A DNA stretch of 40,834 nt, taken from contig NZ_JADMJL010000039.1 of the NCBI RefSeq assembly GCF_018780585.1, positions 1-40,834 of the forward strand. Reading direction: 5' to 3'. Both the position numbers and the translations under genes were made by a program. The stretch is from Methyloversatilis discipulorum (lineage in GTDB: Bacteria; Pseudomonadota; Gammaproteobacteria; Burkholderiales; Rhodocyclaceae). Below, one piece after another: positions 1-9,450 of the stretch (position 1 is its first letter; each line of letters starts with the position of its first letter). The notes under the pieces are model-generated. The model searched no databases. It was not told the origin of the DNA and worked only from the letters and a program-made list of their open reading frames with translations.

Positions 1-554
1 ACTTCCTGCCCTTCCGTCCGGGCCTGGTCGGCGGCCACTGCATCGGCGTCGATCCGTACTACCTCACCCACAAGGCCGACATGCTGGGCTATCACCCGCA
101 GGTCATCCTGGCCGGTCGCCGCATCAACGACGGCATGGGCAAGTATGTCGCCGAGCAGACGGTGAAGAAGCTCATCCAGAGCGGCGCCTCGGTCAAGGGC
201 GCGAAGGCGCTGGTGCTTGGCCTCACCTTCAAGGAGAACTGTCCCGACCTGCGCAATTCGCGCGTGATCGACGTCATCCGCGAACTGCAGAGCTACGGCG
301 TCGAGGTCATCGTGCATGACCCGGTGGCCGAGTCGAAGGAAGCCGAGCATGAATACGGCGTGTCGCTGACCGACTGGGACGCCATTCCCAAGGTCGAGGC
401 CATCGTGGCTGCCGTGTCGCACAAGGAATTCGCCGCCCGTCCGCTGTCCGACTACGTCGGCAAGCTGAAGGCCGGCGGCGTGCTGGCCGACATCAAGTAC
501 CAGTTCGACGCGGCCGCGCTGGAAGCGCAGGGCGTCGGCGTCTGGCGTCTGTGA
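1..554 (+). CDS. Nucleotide-sugar dehydrogenase, 3' part (TviB/WbpA-like), partial at window edge
   Basis: The 5' end lies outside the window; the reading frame runs from base 3 to the TGA at 552-554. The family oxidises the C6 alcohol of a UDP- or GDP-sugar to the uronic acid with two NAD+. The sequence opens with the family's active-site segment [11 protein letters not shown], whose catalytic cysteine codon is 39-41, followed by the UDP-binding C-terminal domain ([22 protein letters not shown] region, about codons 70-90 of the visible part). The next gene, 7 bases on, is a UDP-sugar epimerase, a pairing typical of surface polysaccharide loci (UDP-GalNAcA or UDP-GlcNAcA synthesis). Substrate is inferred from that neighbour, not from residues I can test; a UDP-glucose or GDP-mannose dehydrogenase is possible. 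Confidence 0.9.
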   Translation, partial: FLPFRPGLVGGHCIGVDPYYLTHKADMLGYHPQVILAGRRINDGMGKYVAEQTVKKLIQSGASVKGAKALVLGLTFKENCPDLRNSRVIDVIRELQSYGVEVIVHDPVAESKEAEHEYGVSLTDWDAIPKVEAIVAAVSHKEFAARPLSDYVGKLKAGGVLADIKYQFDAAALEAQGVGVWRL

Positions 555-561
555 GACCCAC

Positions 562-1617
562 GTGACACTGCCTGCAACCCTGCCCGAGTCCCTGTCTGCT
601 GCGCTGGCCGCGCGCCCGCGCCGCTGGCTGGTGACCGGTGCCGCCGGCTTCATCGGTTCGCATCTGGTCGAAGTGCTGCTGCATGCCGGCCAGAACGTGG
701 TCGCGCTGGACAACTTCTCGACCGGCCATCAGCGCAATCTCGACGAAGTGCTGGGCGGCCTGCCGTCGCAGGCTGCGGCGCGCCTTGAATTCGTCGAGGG
801 CGACATCCGCGATCTGGCGACCTGCGCCCGGGTGTGCAGCGGCGTCGACGTGGTGCTGCACCAGGCGGCGCTCGGCTCGGTGCCGCGTTCGCTGGCCGAC
901 CCGATCACCTCGCACGATTCGAACGTAAATGGCTTCCTGAACATGCTGGTCGCCGCGCGCGACGCCGGCGTCGGTCGCTTCGTCTATGCCGCGTCGAGTT
1001 CGACCTACGGCGATTCGCCCAACCTGCCCAAGGTCGAGGACGTGATCGGCAAGCCACTGTCGCCCTATGCAGTGACCAAGTACATCAACGAGCTGTACGC
1101 CGACGTGTTCGGTCGCTGTTACGGCCTGTCCTGTGTCGGCCTGCGTTACTTCAACGTGTTCGGCGCGCGCCAGGACCCGGAAGGCGCCTACGCCGCGGTG
1201 ATTCCGCGCTGGGCGCGCGCGCTGCTGCTCGGCGATACGGTGCAGATCAACGGCGATGGCGAAACCAGCCGCGATTTCTGTTATGTCGACAACGCGGTGC
1301 AGGCCAATCTGCTGGCTGGTCTGACCGAGCGTGCCGACGCGGTGAACACCGTCTACAACGTCGCCGCCCACCGCCAGACCTCGCTGAATCAATTGTTTGC
1401 AGCGATGCGTGACGAACTCGTGAAACGATTCCCGGACATCGCCGGCGCCCAGGCGCACTATCGCGACTTCCGTGCAGGTGACGTGCGCCACTCGCTGGCC
1501 GACATCACCCGCGCGCAAACGCTGCTCGGCTACGCGCCGACACACGACGTGTCGCGCGGTCTGGCCGAGGCGATGAACTGGTATGTGGCGCGTTTTGCGC
1601 CGGCGACGCTTGCCTGA
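562..1617 (+). CDS. UDP-N-acetylglucosamine 4-epimerase-like extended SDR (WbpP/TviC-like)
   Basis: 351 residues from a GTG start 7 bases after the dehydrogenase. It is an extended short-chain dehydrogenase/reductase: the NAD-binding GAAGFIGSH lies at residues 26-34, the catalytic serines in SSSTYGD around 145-151 and the YxxxK pair at Tyr169/Lys173 (SPYAVTKY). The N-terminal 20 residues before the Rossmann fold and the [12 protein letters not shown] segment near 103-114 resemble WbpP/TviC enzymes, which interconvert UDP-GlcNAc and UDP-GalNAc (or their uronic acids). With the preceding dehydrogenase it would supply an activated amino sugar for capsule, O-antigen or exopolysaccharide. Exact substrate is inferred. 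The upstream end of the operon is not visible. Confidence 0.9.
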   Translation: MTLPATLPESLSAALAARPRRWLVTGAAGFIGSHLVEVLLHAGQNVVALDNFSTGHQRNLDEVLGGLPSQAAARLEFVEGDIRDLATCARVCSGVDVVLHQAALGSVPRSLADPITSHDSNVNGFLNMLVAARDAGVGRFVYAASSSTYGDSPNLPKVEDVIGKPLSPYAVTKYINELYADVFGRCYGLSCVGLRYFNVFGARQDPEGAYAAVIPRWARALLLGDTVQINGDGETSRDFCYVDNAVQANLLAGLTERADAVNTVYNVAAHRQTSLNQLFAAMRDELVKRFPDIAGAQAHYRDFRAGDVRHSLADITRAQTLLGYAPTHDVSRGLAEAMNWYVARFAPATLA

Positions 1618-1619
1618 CG

Positions 1620-2507
1620 ATGAAGCCTGTACGACTCGCCCTGTTGATTGCCTGCTGCGCCAGCGCGCCGGTGCTGGCGCTCGAGCCCGAAGCGGCTGCG
1701 CGCAGCCTGCTCGCCGAGGCGCGATCGTTCGAGCACGGCGAAGGCGTGCGGCGCGACACCGCCCGCGCGGCGGCGCTCTACTGCCAGGCGGCCAAGCTCG
1801 GTGACGCCGAGGCGCAGTTCAATCTGGCCTGGATGTACGCCAACGGCCGCGGTGTCGAGCGCGACGATGCGCTGGCCGCGACCTTCTTCGATCTGGCGGC
1901 CCGTCAGGGCCACGAACACGCGCAGCGCATGCTGCGCTTCACCGGTGCGCCGACGCGTGAACTGCCGCTGTGCATGCAGGATCCGCCCGAGCCCGAACCG
2001 GTGATGACCGCCGACATCGATCCCGATCTGGAAGCGGCCTTCGGCACCACCGCCGACCGCAAGCGCGTGATCGAAATCGTGCGCGAACTGGCGCCACACT
2101 TCGACATCGACCCGCAACTGGTGCTGGCCGTGATCGGCACCGAGTCGAATTTCAATCCCAAGGCGCGCTCGCCGAAGAACGCGCAGGGCCTGATGCAGCT
2201 GATTCCGGAAACCGCGCAGCGTTTCAACGTCCGCGACACCTTCGATCCGGTGCAGAACATCCGCGGCGGCATGGCCTACCTGCGTTGGCTGCTCGCCTAT
2301 TTCGAGGGCGACGTGGTGCTGGCGACGGCCGGCTACAACGCCGGCGAGGGGGCGGTTGACCGCTACAAGGGCGTGCCGCCCTACCGTGAGACGCGCGAAT
2401 ACGTGAAGCGCATCCAGACCCTGTTCCGCAAGACCGAGCATCGCTACGACCAGAACGTGACCACGCCGTCGCCGGTGCTGCGCACGCTCGTGTCCCGTCG
2501 TGGCTGA
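1620..2507 (+). CDS. Exported lytic transglycosylase with Sel1-like repeats and SLT domain
   Basis: 295 residues starting 3 bases after the epimerase stop. A signal peptide (residues 1-20, ending PVLA) is followed by two Sel1-type repeats (about 31-105; AEAQFNLAWMYANGRGV is the clearest) and a C-terminal soluble lytic transglycosylase domain (about 155-270). The likely catalytic acid is Glu175 in GTESNFNP; GLMQL (190-194) and GYNAGEGAV (238-246) complete the goose-lysozyme-like fold. The enzyme should cleave the MurNAc-GlcNAc bond of peptidoglycan in the periplasm, forming 1,6-anhydro ends. Its place behind sugar-nucleotide genes may reflect making room in the wall for a secretion or polysaccharide export machine, which is inference. 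The stop overlaps the next start. Confidence 0.9.
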   Translation: MKPVRLALLIACCASAPVLALEPEAAARSLLAEARSFEHGEGVRRDTARAAALYCQAAKLGDAEAQFNLAWMYANGRGVERDDALAATFFDLAARQGHEHAQRMLRFTGAPTRELPLCMQDPPEPEPVMTADIDPDLEAAFGTTADRKRVIEIVRELAPHFDIDPQLVLAVIGTESNFNPKARSPKNAQGLMQLIPETAQRFNVRDTFDPVQNIRGGMAYLRWLLAYFEGDVVLATAGYNAGEGAVDRYKGVPPYRETREYVKRIQTLFRKTEHRYDQNVTTPSPVLRTLVSRRG

Positions 2508-3276
2508 GCGCGCACGGTACGATCGCCGGCGCCGCCTCGTCTGCGCAGCGTTGCTGTCGTCGCCGCTGCTGGCGCGTGCCGCGCTGAGCGACACCATCGT
2601 CCGCATCAAGCCGTCCATCGTCATCGTCGGCACCAATATGCGATCGCGCGCGCCCAGCTTCGAACTGAAGGGCAGCGGCTTCGTCATCGGTGACGGCACG
2701 CTGGTCGCGACCAATGCGCACGTGGCCAGCGTGCCGCTCGATGCCGACCGTTTCGAAACGCTGGCGGTGATCGCCAGCGTCGACGGCCGTCAGCAGCTGC
2801 GCGAGGCGCGTATCGTCGCCTCGAGCACGGAGAATGATCTGGCGATCCTGAAGATCCAGGGCGCCGCGTTGCCGGCGCTGAAGCTCGGCGACTCGTCCAA
2901 CGTGCGTGAAGGCCAGTCGGTGGCCTTCACCGGTTTCCCGATCGGCAGCGTGCTGGGTTTCACCCCGGTGACCCACCGCGGCATCGTGTCGGCCATTACC
3001 CCGATGGTGATTCCGGTCGATAACGTGAGCCAGCTCAACGCGGCCAACCGCAACCGCCTGGCGCGGGGCACCTTCACCGTGTTCCAGCTCGATGCCACCG
3101 CCTACCCGGGCAACAGTGGCAGTCCGCTGTTCGATCCGGACAGTGGTGAGGTAATCGGCGTGATCAATATGGTGCTGGTCAAGGCGGGCAAGGAAAGCGT
3201 GCTGTCGCAGCCCAGCGGCATCAGCTACGCGATACCGGCCAGCCATCTGTCGGCCCTGCTCGCCACCGTGCGCTGA
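2500..3276 (+). CDS. Exported trypsin-like serine protease (S1 family, no PDZ)
   Basis: 258 residues from a GTG that overlaps the lytic transglycosylase stop by 8 bases, so the two are probably translationally coupled. The basic N-terminus and hydrophobic segment (LVCAALLSSPLLARA, about 13-27) look like a signal peptide. The chymotrypsin-fold triad is visible: His74 in TNAHV, Asp113 in ENDLAIL and Ser206 in YPGNSGSPL. This is the DegP-type protease core, but the protein ends soon after it and has no PDZ domain, so it is not DegP, DegQ or DegS as such. Its substrate is unknown; the linkage suggests a role in envelope quality control or in processing a wall or polysaccharide protein. Confidence 0.85.
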   Translation: MAERARYDRRRRLVCAALLSSPLLARAALSDTIVRIKPSIVIVGTNMRSRAPSFELKGSGFVIGDGTLVATNAHVASVPLDADRFETLAVIASVDGRQQLREARIVASSTENDLAILKIQGAALPALKLGDSSNVREGQSVAFTGFPIGSVLGFTPVTHRGIVSAITPMVIPVDNVSQLNAANRNRLARGTFTVFQLDATAYPGNSGSPLFDPDSGEVIGVINMVLVKAGKESVLSQPSGISYAIPASHLSALLATVR

Positions 3277-3305
3277 GGCGGCACGGGGGCGAAAACCGCG
3301 GCTGC

Positions 3306-3311
3306 TATAAT
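3306..3311 (+). promoter_or_regulatory. Candidate -10 element of the hemA promoter
   Basis: A perfect TATAAT lies 65 bases before the hemA ATG in an otherwise GC-rich intergenic stretch. I see no good -35 hexamer 16-18 bases upstream (the sequence there is acgggg), so either the promoter relies on other contacts or the match is chance. A start near 3318 would give a leader of about 58 bases. Confidence 0.45.
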
Positions 3312-3375
3312 TCGCGGCACTTTCGGCTTATTCTGCCGATCAATCCTGCCGAACCTGCTGCCCCAACGCCCGTCC

Positions 3376-4647
3376 ATGTCCCTGTTTGCGCTCGGCCTCA
3401 ACCACCACACGGCCCCGCTTGCCGTGCGCGAACGCATGACCTTCCTGCCGGAAGCCCTGCCCGACGCGCTCGGCCAGTTGACGCGCGTGCGACCGGTGCA
3501 GGAAGCGGCCATCCTGTCCACCTGTAATCGCACTGAGCTGTACTGTGCGACCAACGACCCGGACAGCGCACTGGACTGGATGGCCGAGTACCACCGCATC
3601 GGCCCGTCCGAGATCGCCCCCTATATATACCGGCTGGAGCACCAGCAGGCGGTGCGCCACGTGTTCCGCGTGGCCAGCGGTCTCGATTCGATGGTGCTGG
3701 GCGAGCCGCAGATCCTCGGCCAGATGAAGCAGGCGGTGCGTCTCGCCGAGGGTGCAGGCACGCTGGGCGCGTTGCTGCACACGCTGTTCCAGCGCAGCTT
3801 CGCCGTTGCCAAGGAAGTGCGTTCGACCACCGCGATCGGCGCCAACATCGTGTCGATGGCAGCGGCGGCGGTACACCTGTCGGAGCGCATCTTCGGCAGC
3901 ATTTCCGGCCAGCGCGTGCTCTGTGTCGGCGCCGGCGAAATGATGGAGCTCTGTGCGGCGCACTTCGCCGGCTGTACGCCGCGCGACATGGTGATCGCCA
4001 ACCGCACGCTCGACCGGGCGCAGGTGCTGGCCGAGCGCTTCGCGCGCAGCGACCTCAAGGTCGGTGCGATCCGCCTCGACGAACTGGGCGAGCGTCTGGC
4101 CGATTTCGACATCGTGCTGTCCTGTACGGCCAGTCCGCTGCCCATCATCGGTCTGGGCATGGTCGAGCGGGCGCTGAAGCAGCGCCGGCATCGACCGATG
4201 GTGATGGTCGATCTCGCCGTGCCGCGCGACATCGAAGCGGAAGTCGACAAGCTGGGCGACGTATTCCTCTATACCGTCGATGATCTGGCACAGATCGTCG
4301 ATTCCGGCCTCGAATCACGGCAGGCGGCGGTGGTCGAGGCGCAGGCCATCATCGACGCGCGGGTCGCCAACTTCCTGCAGTGGGTGCAGGCGCGCGAGGC
4401 GGTGCCAGCCATTCGCGCGTTGCGCGGTCACGCCGAGGACATGCGCGCCGCCGAACTCGAACGCGCGCTGCGCGCTATCGCCCGTGGCGAAGCGCCGGAC
4501 CGCGTGCTCGACACGCTGTCGCGCAATCTGACCAACAAGCTGCTGCACGGTCCGACACGGCTGCTCAACGAAGCGCCGCCGGAGGCGCGCGAGCAGATCG
4601 AAGGCCTGGTGCAGCGCCTGTTCCCGCAGCACGACCGCGACGCCTAG
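3376..4647 (+). CDS. hemA: Glutamyl-tRNA reductase
   Basis: 423 residues, close to the usual 415-430. HemA reduces glutamyl-tRNA(Glu) with NADPH to glutamate-1-semialdehyde, the first committed step of tetrapyrrole synthesis by the C5 route. The catalytic nucleophile is Cys50 in [27 protein letters not shown] (about 100-117) is the family signature. The NADPH-binding domain ([10 protein letters not shown], about 180-189) and C-terminal dimerisation helices follow. It heads the common beta/gammaproteobacterial order hemA-prfA-prmC. The bases before the ATG are rich in C and contain no clear Shine-Dalgarno sequence. Confidence in function is very high. Confidence 0.97.
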   Translation: MSLFALGLNHHTAPLAVRERMTFLPEALPDALGQLTRVRPVQEAAILSTCNRTELYCATNDPDSALDWMAEYHRIGPSEIAPYIYRLEHQQAVRHVFRVASGLDSMVLGEPQILGQMKQAVRLAEGAGTLGALLHTLFQRSFAVAKEVRSTTAIGANIVSMAAAAVHLSERIFGSISGQRVLCVGAGEMMELCAAHFAGCTPRDMVIANRTLDRAQVLAERFARSDLKVGAIRLDELGERLADFDIVLSCTASPLPIIGLGMVERALKQRRHRPMVMVDLAVPRDIEAEVDKLGDVFLYTVDDLAQIVDSGLESRQAAVVEAQAIIDARVANFLQWVQAREAVPAIRALRGHAEDMRAAELERALRAIARGEAPDRVLDTLSRNLTNKLLHGPTRLLNEAPPEAREQIEGLVQRLFPQHDRDA

Positions 4648-4713
4648 CGGCGCGCCTGTCCGTCCGCCGTGCCGGCCCGTCCGGCGATCGTTCCTCTCCC
4701 CGATTCCCTCCGC

Positions 4714-5799
4714 ATGAAGCCGCGCATCGCCGAAAAACTCGAACAGCTGTCGACCCGTCTGGCCGATCTCGACGCGGCGCTGGCCGACCCCGGCGTGACG
4801 GCCGACATCGATCACTATCGCCGGCTCACGCGCGAACACGCCGAGCTGACGCCGGTCATCGCGCTCTACCAGGCCTGGTGCCGGGCGCGCGACGACGGTG
4901 AGGCGGCGCGCGGCCTGCTGACCGACGCCGACATGAAGGAACTGGCCCAGCTCGAAATCGAGCAGTCGGCCGCCGACATGGAGCGACTCGAAGGCGAGTT
5001 GCAGCGCGCGCTGCTGCCGAAGGACCCGGACGACGGCCGCAACGTGTTCCTGGAAATCCGCGCCGGTACCGGCGGCGACGAATCGGCGCTGTTCGCCGCC
5101 GACCTGTTCCGCATGTACTCGCGCTACGCCGAGCGCAATCGCTGGAAGGTCGAGGTGGTGTCGGCGAGCGAATCCGACCTCGGCGGCTACCGCGAAATCA
5201 TCGCCCGCGTGAGCGGTGACGGCGTCTATCAGCGGCTCAAGTTCGAATCCGGCGGCCACCGCGTGCAGCGCGTGCCGGTGACCGAAACCCAGGGCCGCAT
5301 CCACACCTCGGCGTGCACCGTCGCGGTGATGGCCGAGGTCGACGAGGTGGCCGAGATCGACATCAATCCTGCCGATCTGCGCATCGACACCTTCCGCGCC
5401 TCCGGCGCGGGCGGTCAGCACATCAACAAGACCGATTCGGCGGTGCGCATCACGCACATTCCGACAGGCATCGTGGTCGAGTGTCAGGACGACCGCAGTC
5501 AGCACCGCAACAAGGCGCAGGCGATGTCGGTGCTGGCGGCGCGCATCCGCGACGCGCAGGTGCGCGCGCGCGACAGCCAGATCGCCTCGACCCGCAAAAG
5601 TCTGGTCGGCAGCGGCGACCGCTCGGAGCGCATCCGCACCTACAACTTCCCGCAGGGCCGGATGACCGATCACCGCATCAACCTGACGCTGTACAAGCTG
5701 GATGCCATCATGGACGGCGACCTGGGCGAACTGATGGATGCGCTGGCGCACGAGCACCAGGCCGAACAGCTCGCGCAGCTGGCGGAGGAAGGCGCCTGA
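4714..5799 (+). CDS. prfA: Peptide chain release factor 1
   Basis: 361 residues with the ATG at 4714; an in-frame GTG at 4669 would add 15 residues unlike the family, and E. coli RF1 has 360. RF1 recognises UAA and UAG in the ribosomal A site and triggers peptide release. The codon-recognition tripeptide of the RF1 PxT type is PVT at residues 188-190, and the GGQ loop is at 233-235, with Gln235 the methylation target. The methylase gene prmC follows after 13 bases. The 20 bases before the ATG are pyrimidine-rich with no Shine-Dalgarno match, as in hemA. Confidence 0.97.
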   Translation: MKPRIAEKLEQLSTRLADLDAALADPGVTADIDHYRRLTREHAELTPVIALYQAWCRARDDGEAARGLLTDADMKELAQLEIEQSAADMERLEGELQRALLPKDPDDGRNVFLEIRAGTGGDESALFAADLFRMYSRYAERNRWKVEVVSASESDLGGYREIIARVSGDGVYQRLKFESGGHRVQRVPVTETQGRIHTSACTVAVMAEVDEVAEIDINPADLRIDTFRASGAGGQHINKTDSAVRITHIPTGIVVECQDDRSQHRNKAQAMSVLAARIRDAQVRARDSQIASTRKSLVGSGDRSERIRTYNFPQGRMTDHRINLTLYKLDAIMDGDLGELMDALAHEHQAEQLAQLAEEGA

Positions 5800-5812
5800 C
5801 CGGCGCCCGCGC

Positions 5813-6634
5813 ATGACGCTCGACGACTGGCTGCGTGCCGCGCGCGCCCGCATCGACAGCCGCGATGCGCAGGTGCTGGCCGCGCACGCGCTGGGCCGCG
5901 ACCGCGCCGGACTGATCGCGCGCGGGCGCGACGCGCTGGACGAGGCCGCGCTCGCCGCTCTCGATGCCCTGCTTGAACGGCGCGCGGCCGGCGAACCGGT
6001 GGCCTATCTGGTCGGCCGGCGTGAATTTTTCGGGCTGGATCTGGCGGTCGCGCCCGGCGTGCTGATTCCGCGGCCAGAAACCGAGGGGCTGGTCGAACTG
6101 GCGCTGGCGCGTATCGGCGATCTGCCGTCGCCGCGCGTGCTCGACGCCGGCACCGGTTCCGGTGCCATCGCGCTGGCGATCAAGAAGCAGTGTCCGCATG
6201 CGCAGCTGACGGCGCTTGACCGCTCCGACGCGGCGCTGGCGATCGCCCGTGGCAACGCGCAGCGGCTCGGACTTGAAGTCCGCTTCGTCGCCTCAAACTG
6301 GCTGGAAGCCATCGTCGACGAAGGCTTCGATTGCATCGTGTCCAATCCGCCGTATATTCGGGCGGACGATCCGCATCTGGCGCAGGGCGACCTGCGTTTC
6401 GAGCCGCCGGCCGCGCTGGCCAGCGGTGAGGACGGGCTGGATGCCTTGCGCACGCTGTGCCGGCAGGCGCCGCAGCGACTGGTCGGGGGCGGCTGGCTGC
6501 TGTGCGAACACGGTTACGATCAGGCGCCGGCAGTGCGCGCGCTGATGCGTTGCGCCGGGCTTGCCGACGTCGCATCGTGGCGCGATATTGCCGGCATCGA
6601 ACGGGTCAGCGGAGGACGGCTGGCCCCGGAATGA
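5813..6634 (+). CDS. prmC: Release factor glutamine methyltransferase
   Basis: 273 residues from the ATG at 5813; a start further upstream would overlap prfA and add an arginine-rich extension foreign to the family. PrmC transfers a methyl group from S-adenosylmethionine to the GGQ glutamine of RF1 and RF2. The SAM-binding motif DAGTGSGAIAL is at 111-121, and the substrate-glutamine-binding NPPY is at 178-181. The N-terminal helical domain that grips the release factor covers about 1-85. The gene lies directly after its substrate gene prfA, the most common arrangement. Confidence 0.96.
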   Translation: MTLDDWLRAARARIDSRDAQVLAAHALGRDRAGLIARGRDALDEAALAALDALLERRAAGEPVAYLVGRREFFGLDLAVAPGVLIPRPETEGLVELALARIGDLPSPRVLDAGTGSGAIALAIKKQCPHAQLTALDRSDAALAIARGNAQRLGLEVRFVASNWLEAIVDEGFDCIVSNPPYIRADDPHLAQGDLRFEPPAALASGEDGLDALRTLCRQAPQRLVGGGWLLCEHGYDQAPAVRALMRCAGLADVASWRDIAGIERVSGGRLAPE

Positions 6635-6646
6635 TTCGACGTGGAT

Positions 6647-6662
6647 GGGGCGTATTCGCCCC
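6647..6662 (+). terminator. Possible terminator hairpin after prmC
   Basis: GGGGCG, a four-base loop TATT and CGCCCC form a perfect six-pair stem 12 bases after the prmC stop, followed by GTTTG. The T run is short, so termination may be weak or partly read through into grxD. Confidence 0.4.
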
Positions 6663-6739
6663 GTTTGCGTCCCTACACACTGTCCGTGCGCAGGCGCGGT
6701 CAGGCAGCTGACTTTCAAACATCCGCAAAGGAAAGAGAC

Positions 6740-7051
6740 ATGAGCGCCCAGGAACGCATCAAGGAAACCGTCACCGGCAATCCGGTCGTGCTGTACATGA
6801 AGGGCACGCCGCAGTTCCCGCAGTGCGGCTTTTCCGCCACCGCCATCCAGATTCTGAAGCACCTCGGCGTGCAGAACCTGCACACCGTGAACGTGCTGGA
6901 AGACGCTGAGATCCGCCAGGGCATCAAGGACTACGCCAACTGGCCGACCATTCCGCAGCTCTACATCCGCGGCGAATTCATCGGCGGCTGCGACATCATG
7001 AAAGAGATGTTCCAGTCGGGCGAACTGAAGAAGGAACTGGAAGGCCTCTGA
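6740..7051 (+). CDS. grxD: Monothiol (CGFS) glutaredoxin, Grx4 type
   Basis: 103 residues, with the ATG preceded by a purine-rich ribosome-binding site (aaaggaaagag). The active-site CGFS is at residues 29-32, inside the family signature [11 protein letters not shown]; the cis-proline segment WPTIPQLY and GEFIGGCD follow. CGFS glutaredoxins hold a bridging [2Fe-2S] cluster with glutathione and deliver it to apo-proteins, often with BolA partners; they are poor thiol reductases. It is cytoplasmic. It follows prmC at 105 bases and may have its own promoter, though I see no convincing one. Confidence 0.95.
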   Translation: MSAQERIKETVTGNPVVLYMKGTPQFPQCGFSATAIQILKHLGVQNLHTVNVLEDAEIRQGIKDYANWPTIPQLYIRGEFIGGCDIMKEMFQSGELKKELEGL

Positions 7052-7063
7052 TCGGCGTCCGTC

Positions 7064-7098
7064 GTGCGCGGACGCGGGGACTGTCCGCTTCCGCGCAC
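7064..7098. terminator. Nested dyad between convergent grxD and dacB
   Basis: A perfect nine-base inverted repeat (GTGCGCGGA at 7064-7072, TCCGCGCAC at 7090-7098), with GTCC inside the right half able to pair with GGAC of the left, lies between the two convergent stop codons. It lacks a T tract on either strand, so it may act as an mRNA 3'-end stabiliser or as a weak bidirectional terminator. Confidence 0.4.
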
Positions 7099-7121
7099 AC
7101 CGTCGCTCGTGGAAGGTCGCT

Positions 7122-8546
7122 TCAGTCCGTTGCCGGCAACGGCTGCGGATTGCCGTTCCACACCCATTCGAGCAGCGCCTCCAGCACCGGCTGGGCGCGT
7201 TTGGCGTTCGGGTGGTTGAGCCAGGCGACCATCAGCACGCGCTGACCGTTGCGGTCCAGCACATAGCCGGCAATGGATCGCGTGTCGGCCAGCGAACCGG
7301 TCTTCAGGTGCGCCTGGCCGGCCAGCGGAGAGGTTTTCAGGCGACGGCGCAGCGTGCCGTCGACCGCCAGCACCGGCATCGACGATACGAATTCGGGCAT
7401 GACCGGGCTGGCCCAGGCGCGGCGCAGCAGCGCGGCGAGGTCATAGGCCGACAGGCGCTCCACCCGTGACAGACCGGAGCCGTTGTCCATCACCAGGCTG
7501 GGTAGCGGCAGGTTGCGCCGCGCCGCCCAGGCACGCACGCCGGCGGCCGCGCCGAGCGTGTCCGCCGGCGCACCGGACGGAGACAGCGCGAGGAAGAGCT
7601 GGCGCGCCATTACGTTGTTACTGTACTTGTTGATGTCGCGGATCACCTCGGCCAGCGGTGGCGAATCGATGCCGCCGAGCACCGCTGCGTGGATCGGCGC
7701 AACGCCTTCGCGCACCCGGCCGTTGATATGCCCGCCCAGTTCCGCCCACATCGCGCGCAGCGCGCGGGCAAAGAAGTCGGCGTGCGGCAGCGGTGCGACG
7801 TTCCAGATGCGCTCGCCGCAGTCGCGCGCGTAGCGGCCGCTGATCTGCAAGCTCAGTGCCCCGTTGCCGGCTGGCTGGACGGCGGCGAACAGCGTGTCCT
7901 TCCAGTCGCCGCAGTCGCCCGCCACCAGCTGTACCCGGTTGTCAATCTGCACGCCGTCCAGCGGCGGCTCCGACCACAGCGCGGGCGCGCCACCGTCGGT
8001 GGGCTGCAGCCGGACACGCAGTGCGTTGTGCGCCAGCAGCAGCGCGTCCGGGCCGACGTTGTAGGGCGCCAGCGGTTCGTTATCGAAGGCGCCCGGGTCG
8101 TGCGCGAGCAGTGCGTAGCGGCTGCGATCGGCGATCACGTCGCCGCGGATGTCACGGATGCCGCGGCTGCGCAATTCGCGCAGCAGCAGCCAGAACTGTT
8201 CCATCGACAGCGCCGGGTCGCCGCTGCCGCGGATGTAGAGATCGCCGTCGAGCACGCCATCGCGCGGCGCCACCGTGGCGAGCAGTTCGGTGCGCCAACT
8301 GTAGGCCGGGCCCAGCGTGTCGAGCGCGGCGTAGGTGGTGACCAGCTTCATCACCGACGCCGGATTCATCGGCTGCTTCGCGCGGTGGCTGATCCGTGCC
8401 GGGCCGCCTTCGACCGACTGCACCACCACCGATATCGCCGACGGCGGGATGTCGGCCGCGCGCAGCGCCTCCAGTACCGGCGCCGGCAGCACCGCCAGCG
8501 CGAGCGGCGACAGCAGGGTCAGCAGCGCACCGAGCAGCAGGCGCAT
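7122..8546 (-). CDS. dacB: D-alanyl-D-alanine carboxypeptidase/endopeptidase (PBP4 family)
   Basis: 474 residues from the ATG at 8546, which begins a clear signal peptide (MRLLLGALLTLLSPLALA); 14 further codons upstream would run into ftsX. PBP4-type enzymes cleave D-Ala-D-Ala stem peptides and 4-3 crosslinks in the periplasm. The penicillin-binding motifs are present in order: SVMK with the acylating serine (64-67), SNN in KYSNNVMARQ, and KTG in HLKTGSL near the C-terminus. The start is 4 bases after the ftsX stop, so it is very likely the last gene of ftsY-ftsE-ftsX-dacB, which ties a peptidoglycan hydrolase gene to the division ABC complex. Confidence 0.93.
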   Translation of the reverse strand: MRLLLGALLTLLSPLALAVLPAPVLEALRAADIPPSAISVVVQSVEGGPARISHRAKQPMNPASVMKLVTTYAALDTLGPAYSWRTELLATVAPRDGVLDGDLYIRGSGDPALSMEQFWLLLRELRSRGIRDIRGDVIADRSRYALLAHDPGAFDNEPLAPYNVGPDALLLAHNALRVRLQPTDGGAPALWSEPPLDGVQIDNRVQLVAGDCGDWKDTLFAAVQPAGNGALSLQISGRYARDCGERIWNVAPLPHADFFARALRAMWAELGGHINGRVREGVAPIHAAVLGGIDSPPLAEVIRDINKYSNNVMARQLFLALSPSGAPADTLGAAAGVRAWAARRNLPLPSLVMDNGSGLSRVERLSAYDLAALLRRAWASPVMPEFVSSMPVLAVDGTLRRRLKTSPLAGQAHLKTGSLADTRSIAGYVLDRNGQRVLMVAWLNHPNAKRAQPVLEALLEWVWNGNPQPLPATD

Positions 8547-8550
8547 CGGC

Positions 8551-9450
8551 TCAGGCGATGCGCGACAGGTGGCGGCGCACCGAAGCACTGGCGCCCAGCC
8601 AGCCGAGCAGTGCGCAGAGGGCCAGCAGCACCGCCCAGTCGAGGACGGCCAGCGGACGCAGCACGAATTCCAGACTGTAGAGGCCGGCCAGTTCGCTCAT
8701 CGGCTGCGCCAGCATGCGCGTGGCGACCAGCGTCAGCAGGCCGGCCAGCGCGCCGCCCAGCAGGCCCTGCAGTGCGCCGAACCAGTGGAAGGGGCGGCGT
8801 ATCCAGGCGTCGGTGGCGCCGAGCAGGCGGCTCACTTCGATCTCGTCGCGCTGGGTGAGCAACTGCAGCCGTATCGTGTTGAAGGTCACCGCGACCAGAC
8901 CCAGGCCGAGCACGCCGGCCAGCATGGACAGCGCCTGCCGGCCGAGCGCGATCAGCGCGTCCAGCCGCTTGGCCCAGTCGGAATCGAGCTGTACGTGTTC
9001 GACTTCGGGCAGCTTCGCCAGATCGGCGCGCAGCGCTTCGAGGCGCTCGGCGTCGGCGTCCTTCAGCCGCACGACGAAGGCGTCGGCGAAGGGATTGTCC
9101 GGCAGCGCGTCGAGGATTTCCGCCAGCGCATCGTTGTCGCGGAAGCGCTTCAGCGCCGCGTCGCGCGAAATCAGTTCGACGCGACCCTCCTTGGCAAGGG
9201 CGCGGATCTTCTTCTCGCTGTCCTTCACCACGTCGGCACTCGCACCCGGCTGCATGAATACCGATATTTCCGGCGCTGCGCTGACCGTGCCGGCCAGCCG
9301 CTGCAGATTCCCGAGCAGCATGTAGCCGGTGGCCGGCAGTGCGGCAGCGATGCCGACCACCAGTGCGGCCAGCAGCGTGTTGAAGGGCTGGCGGACCATC
9401 TGTCGGGCGGCGCGCAGCCCTGCGCGCATCTGCAGACGCAGCCAGTTCAT
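8551..9450 (-). CDS. ftsX: Cell-division ABC transporter-like membrane protein FtsX
   Basis: 299 residues. FtsX is the integral membrane partner of FtsE; the complex does not pump a substrate but passes ATP-driven conformational change to periplasmic amidase activators at the septum. A cytoplasmic N-terminal stretch, a first membrane helix (about 30-50, LLAALVVGIAAALPATGYM), a periplasmic domain (about 55-170) and three C-terminal helices (about 175-295) can be seen. The start overlaps the end of ftsE by 4 bases, indicating coupled translation. Length and topology are normal for the family. Confidence 0.95.
   Translation of the reverse strand: MNWLRLQMRAGLRAARQMVRQPFNTLLAALVVGIAAALPATGYMLLGNLQRLAGTVSAAPEISVFMQPGASADVVKDSEKKIRALAKEGRVELISRDAALKRFRDNDALAEILDALPDNPFADAFVVRLKDADAERLEALRADLAKLPEVEHVQLDSDWAKRLDALIALGRQALSMLAGVLGLGLVAVTFNTIRLQLLTQRDEIEVSRLLGATDAWIRRPFHWFGALQGLLGGALAGLLTLVATRMLAQPMSELAGLYSLEFVLRPLAVLDWAVLLALCALLGWLGASASVRRHLSRIA

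Noticed and set aside
493-1545. A 350-codon minus-strand frame over the epimerase
   Set aside because: Shadow of a well-supported epimerase gene with intact NAD-binding and YxxxK motifs.
4669-4713. GTG upstream start for prfA
   Set aside because: Adds 15 residues not found in RF1 and has no ribosome-binding site; the ATG at 4714 puts the PxT and GGQ motifs at the E. coli numbering.
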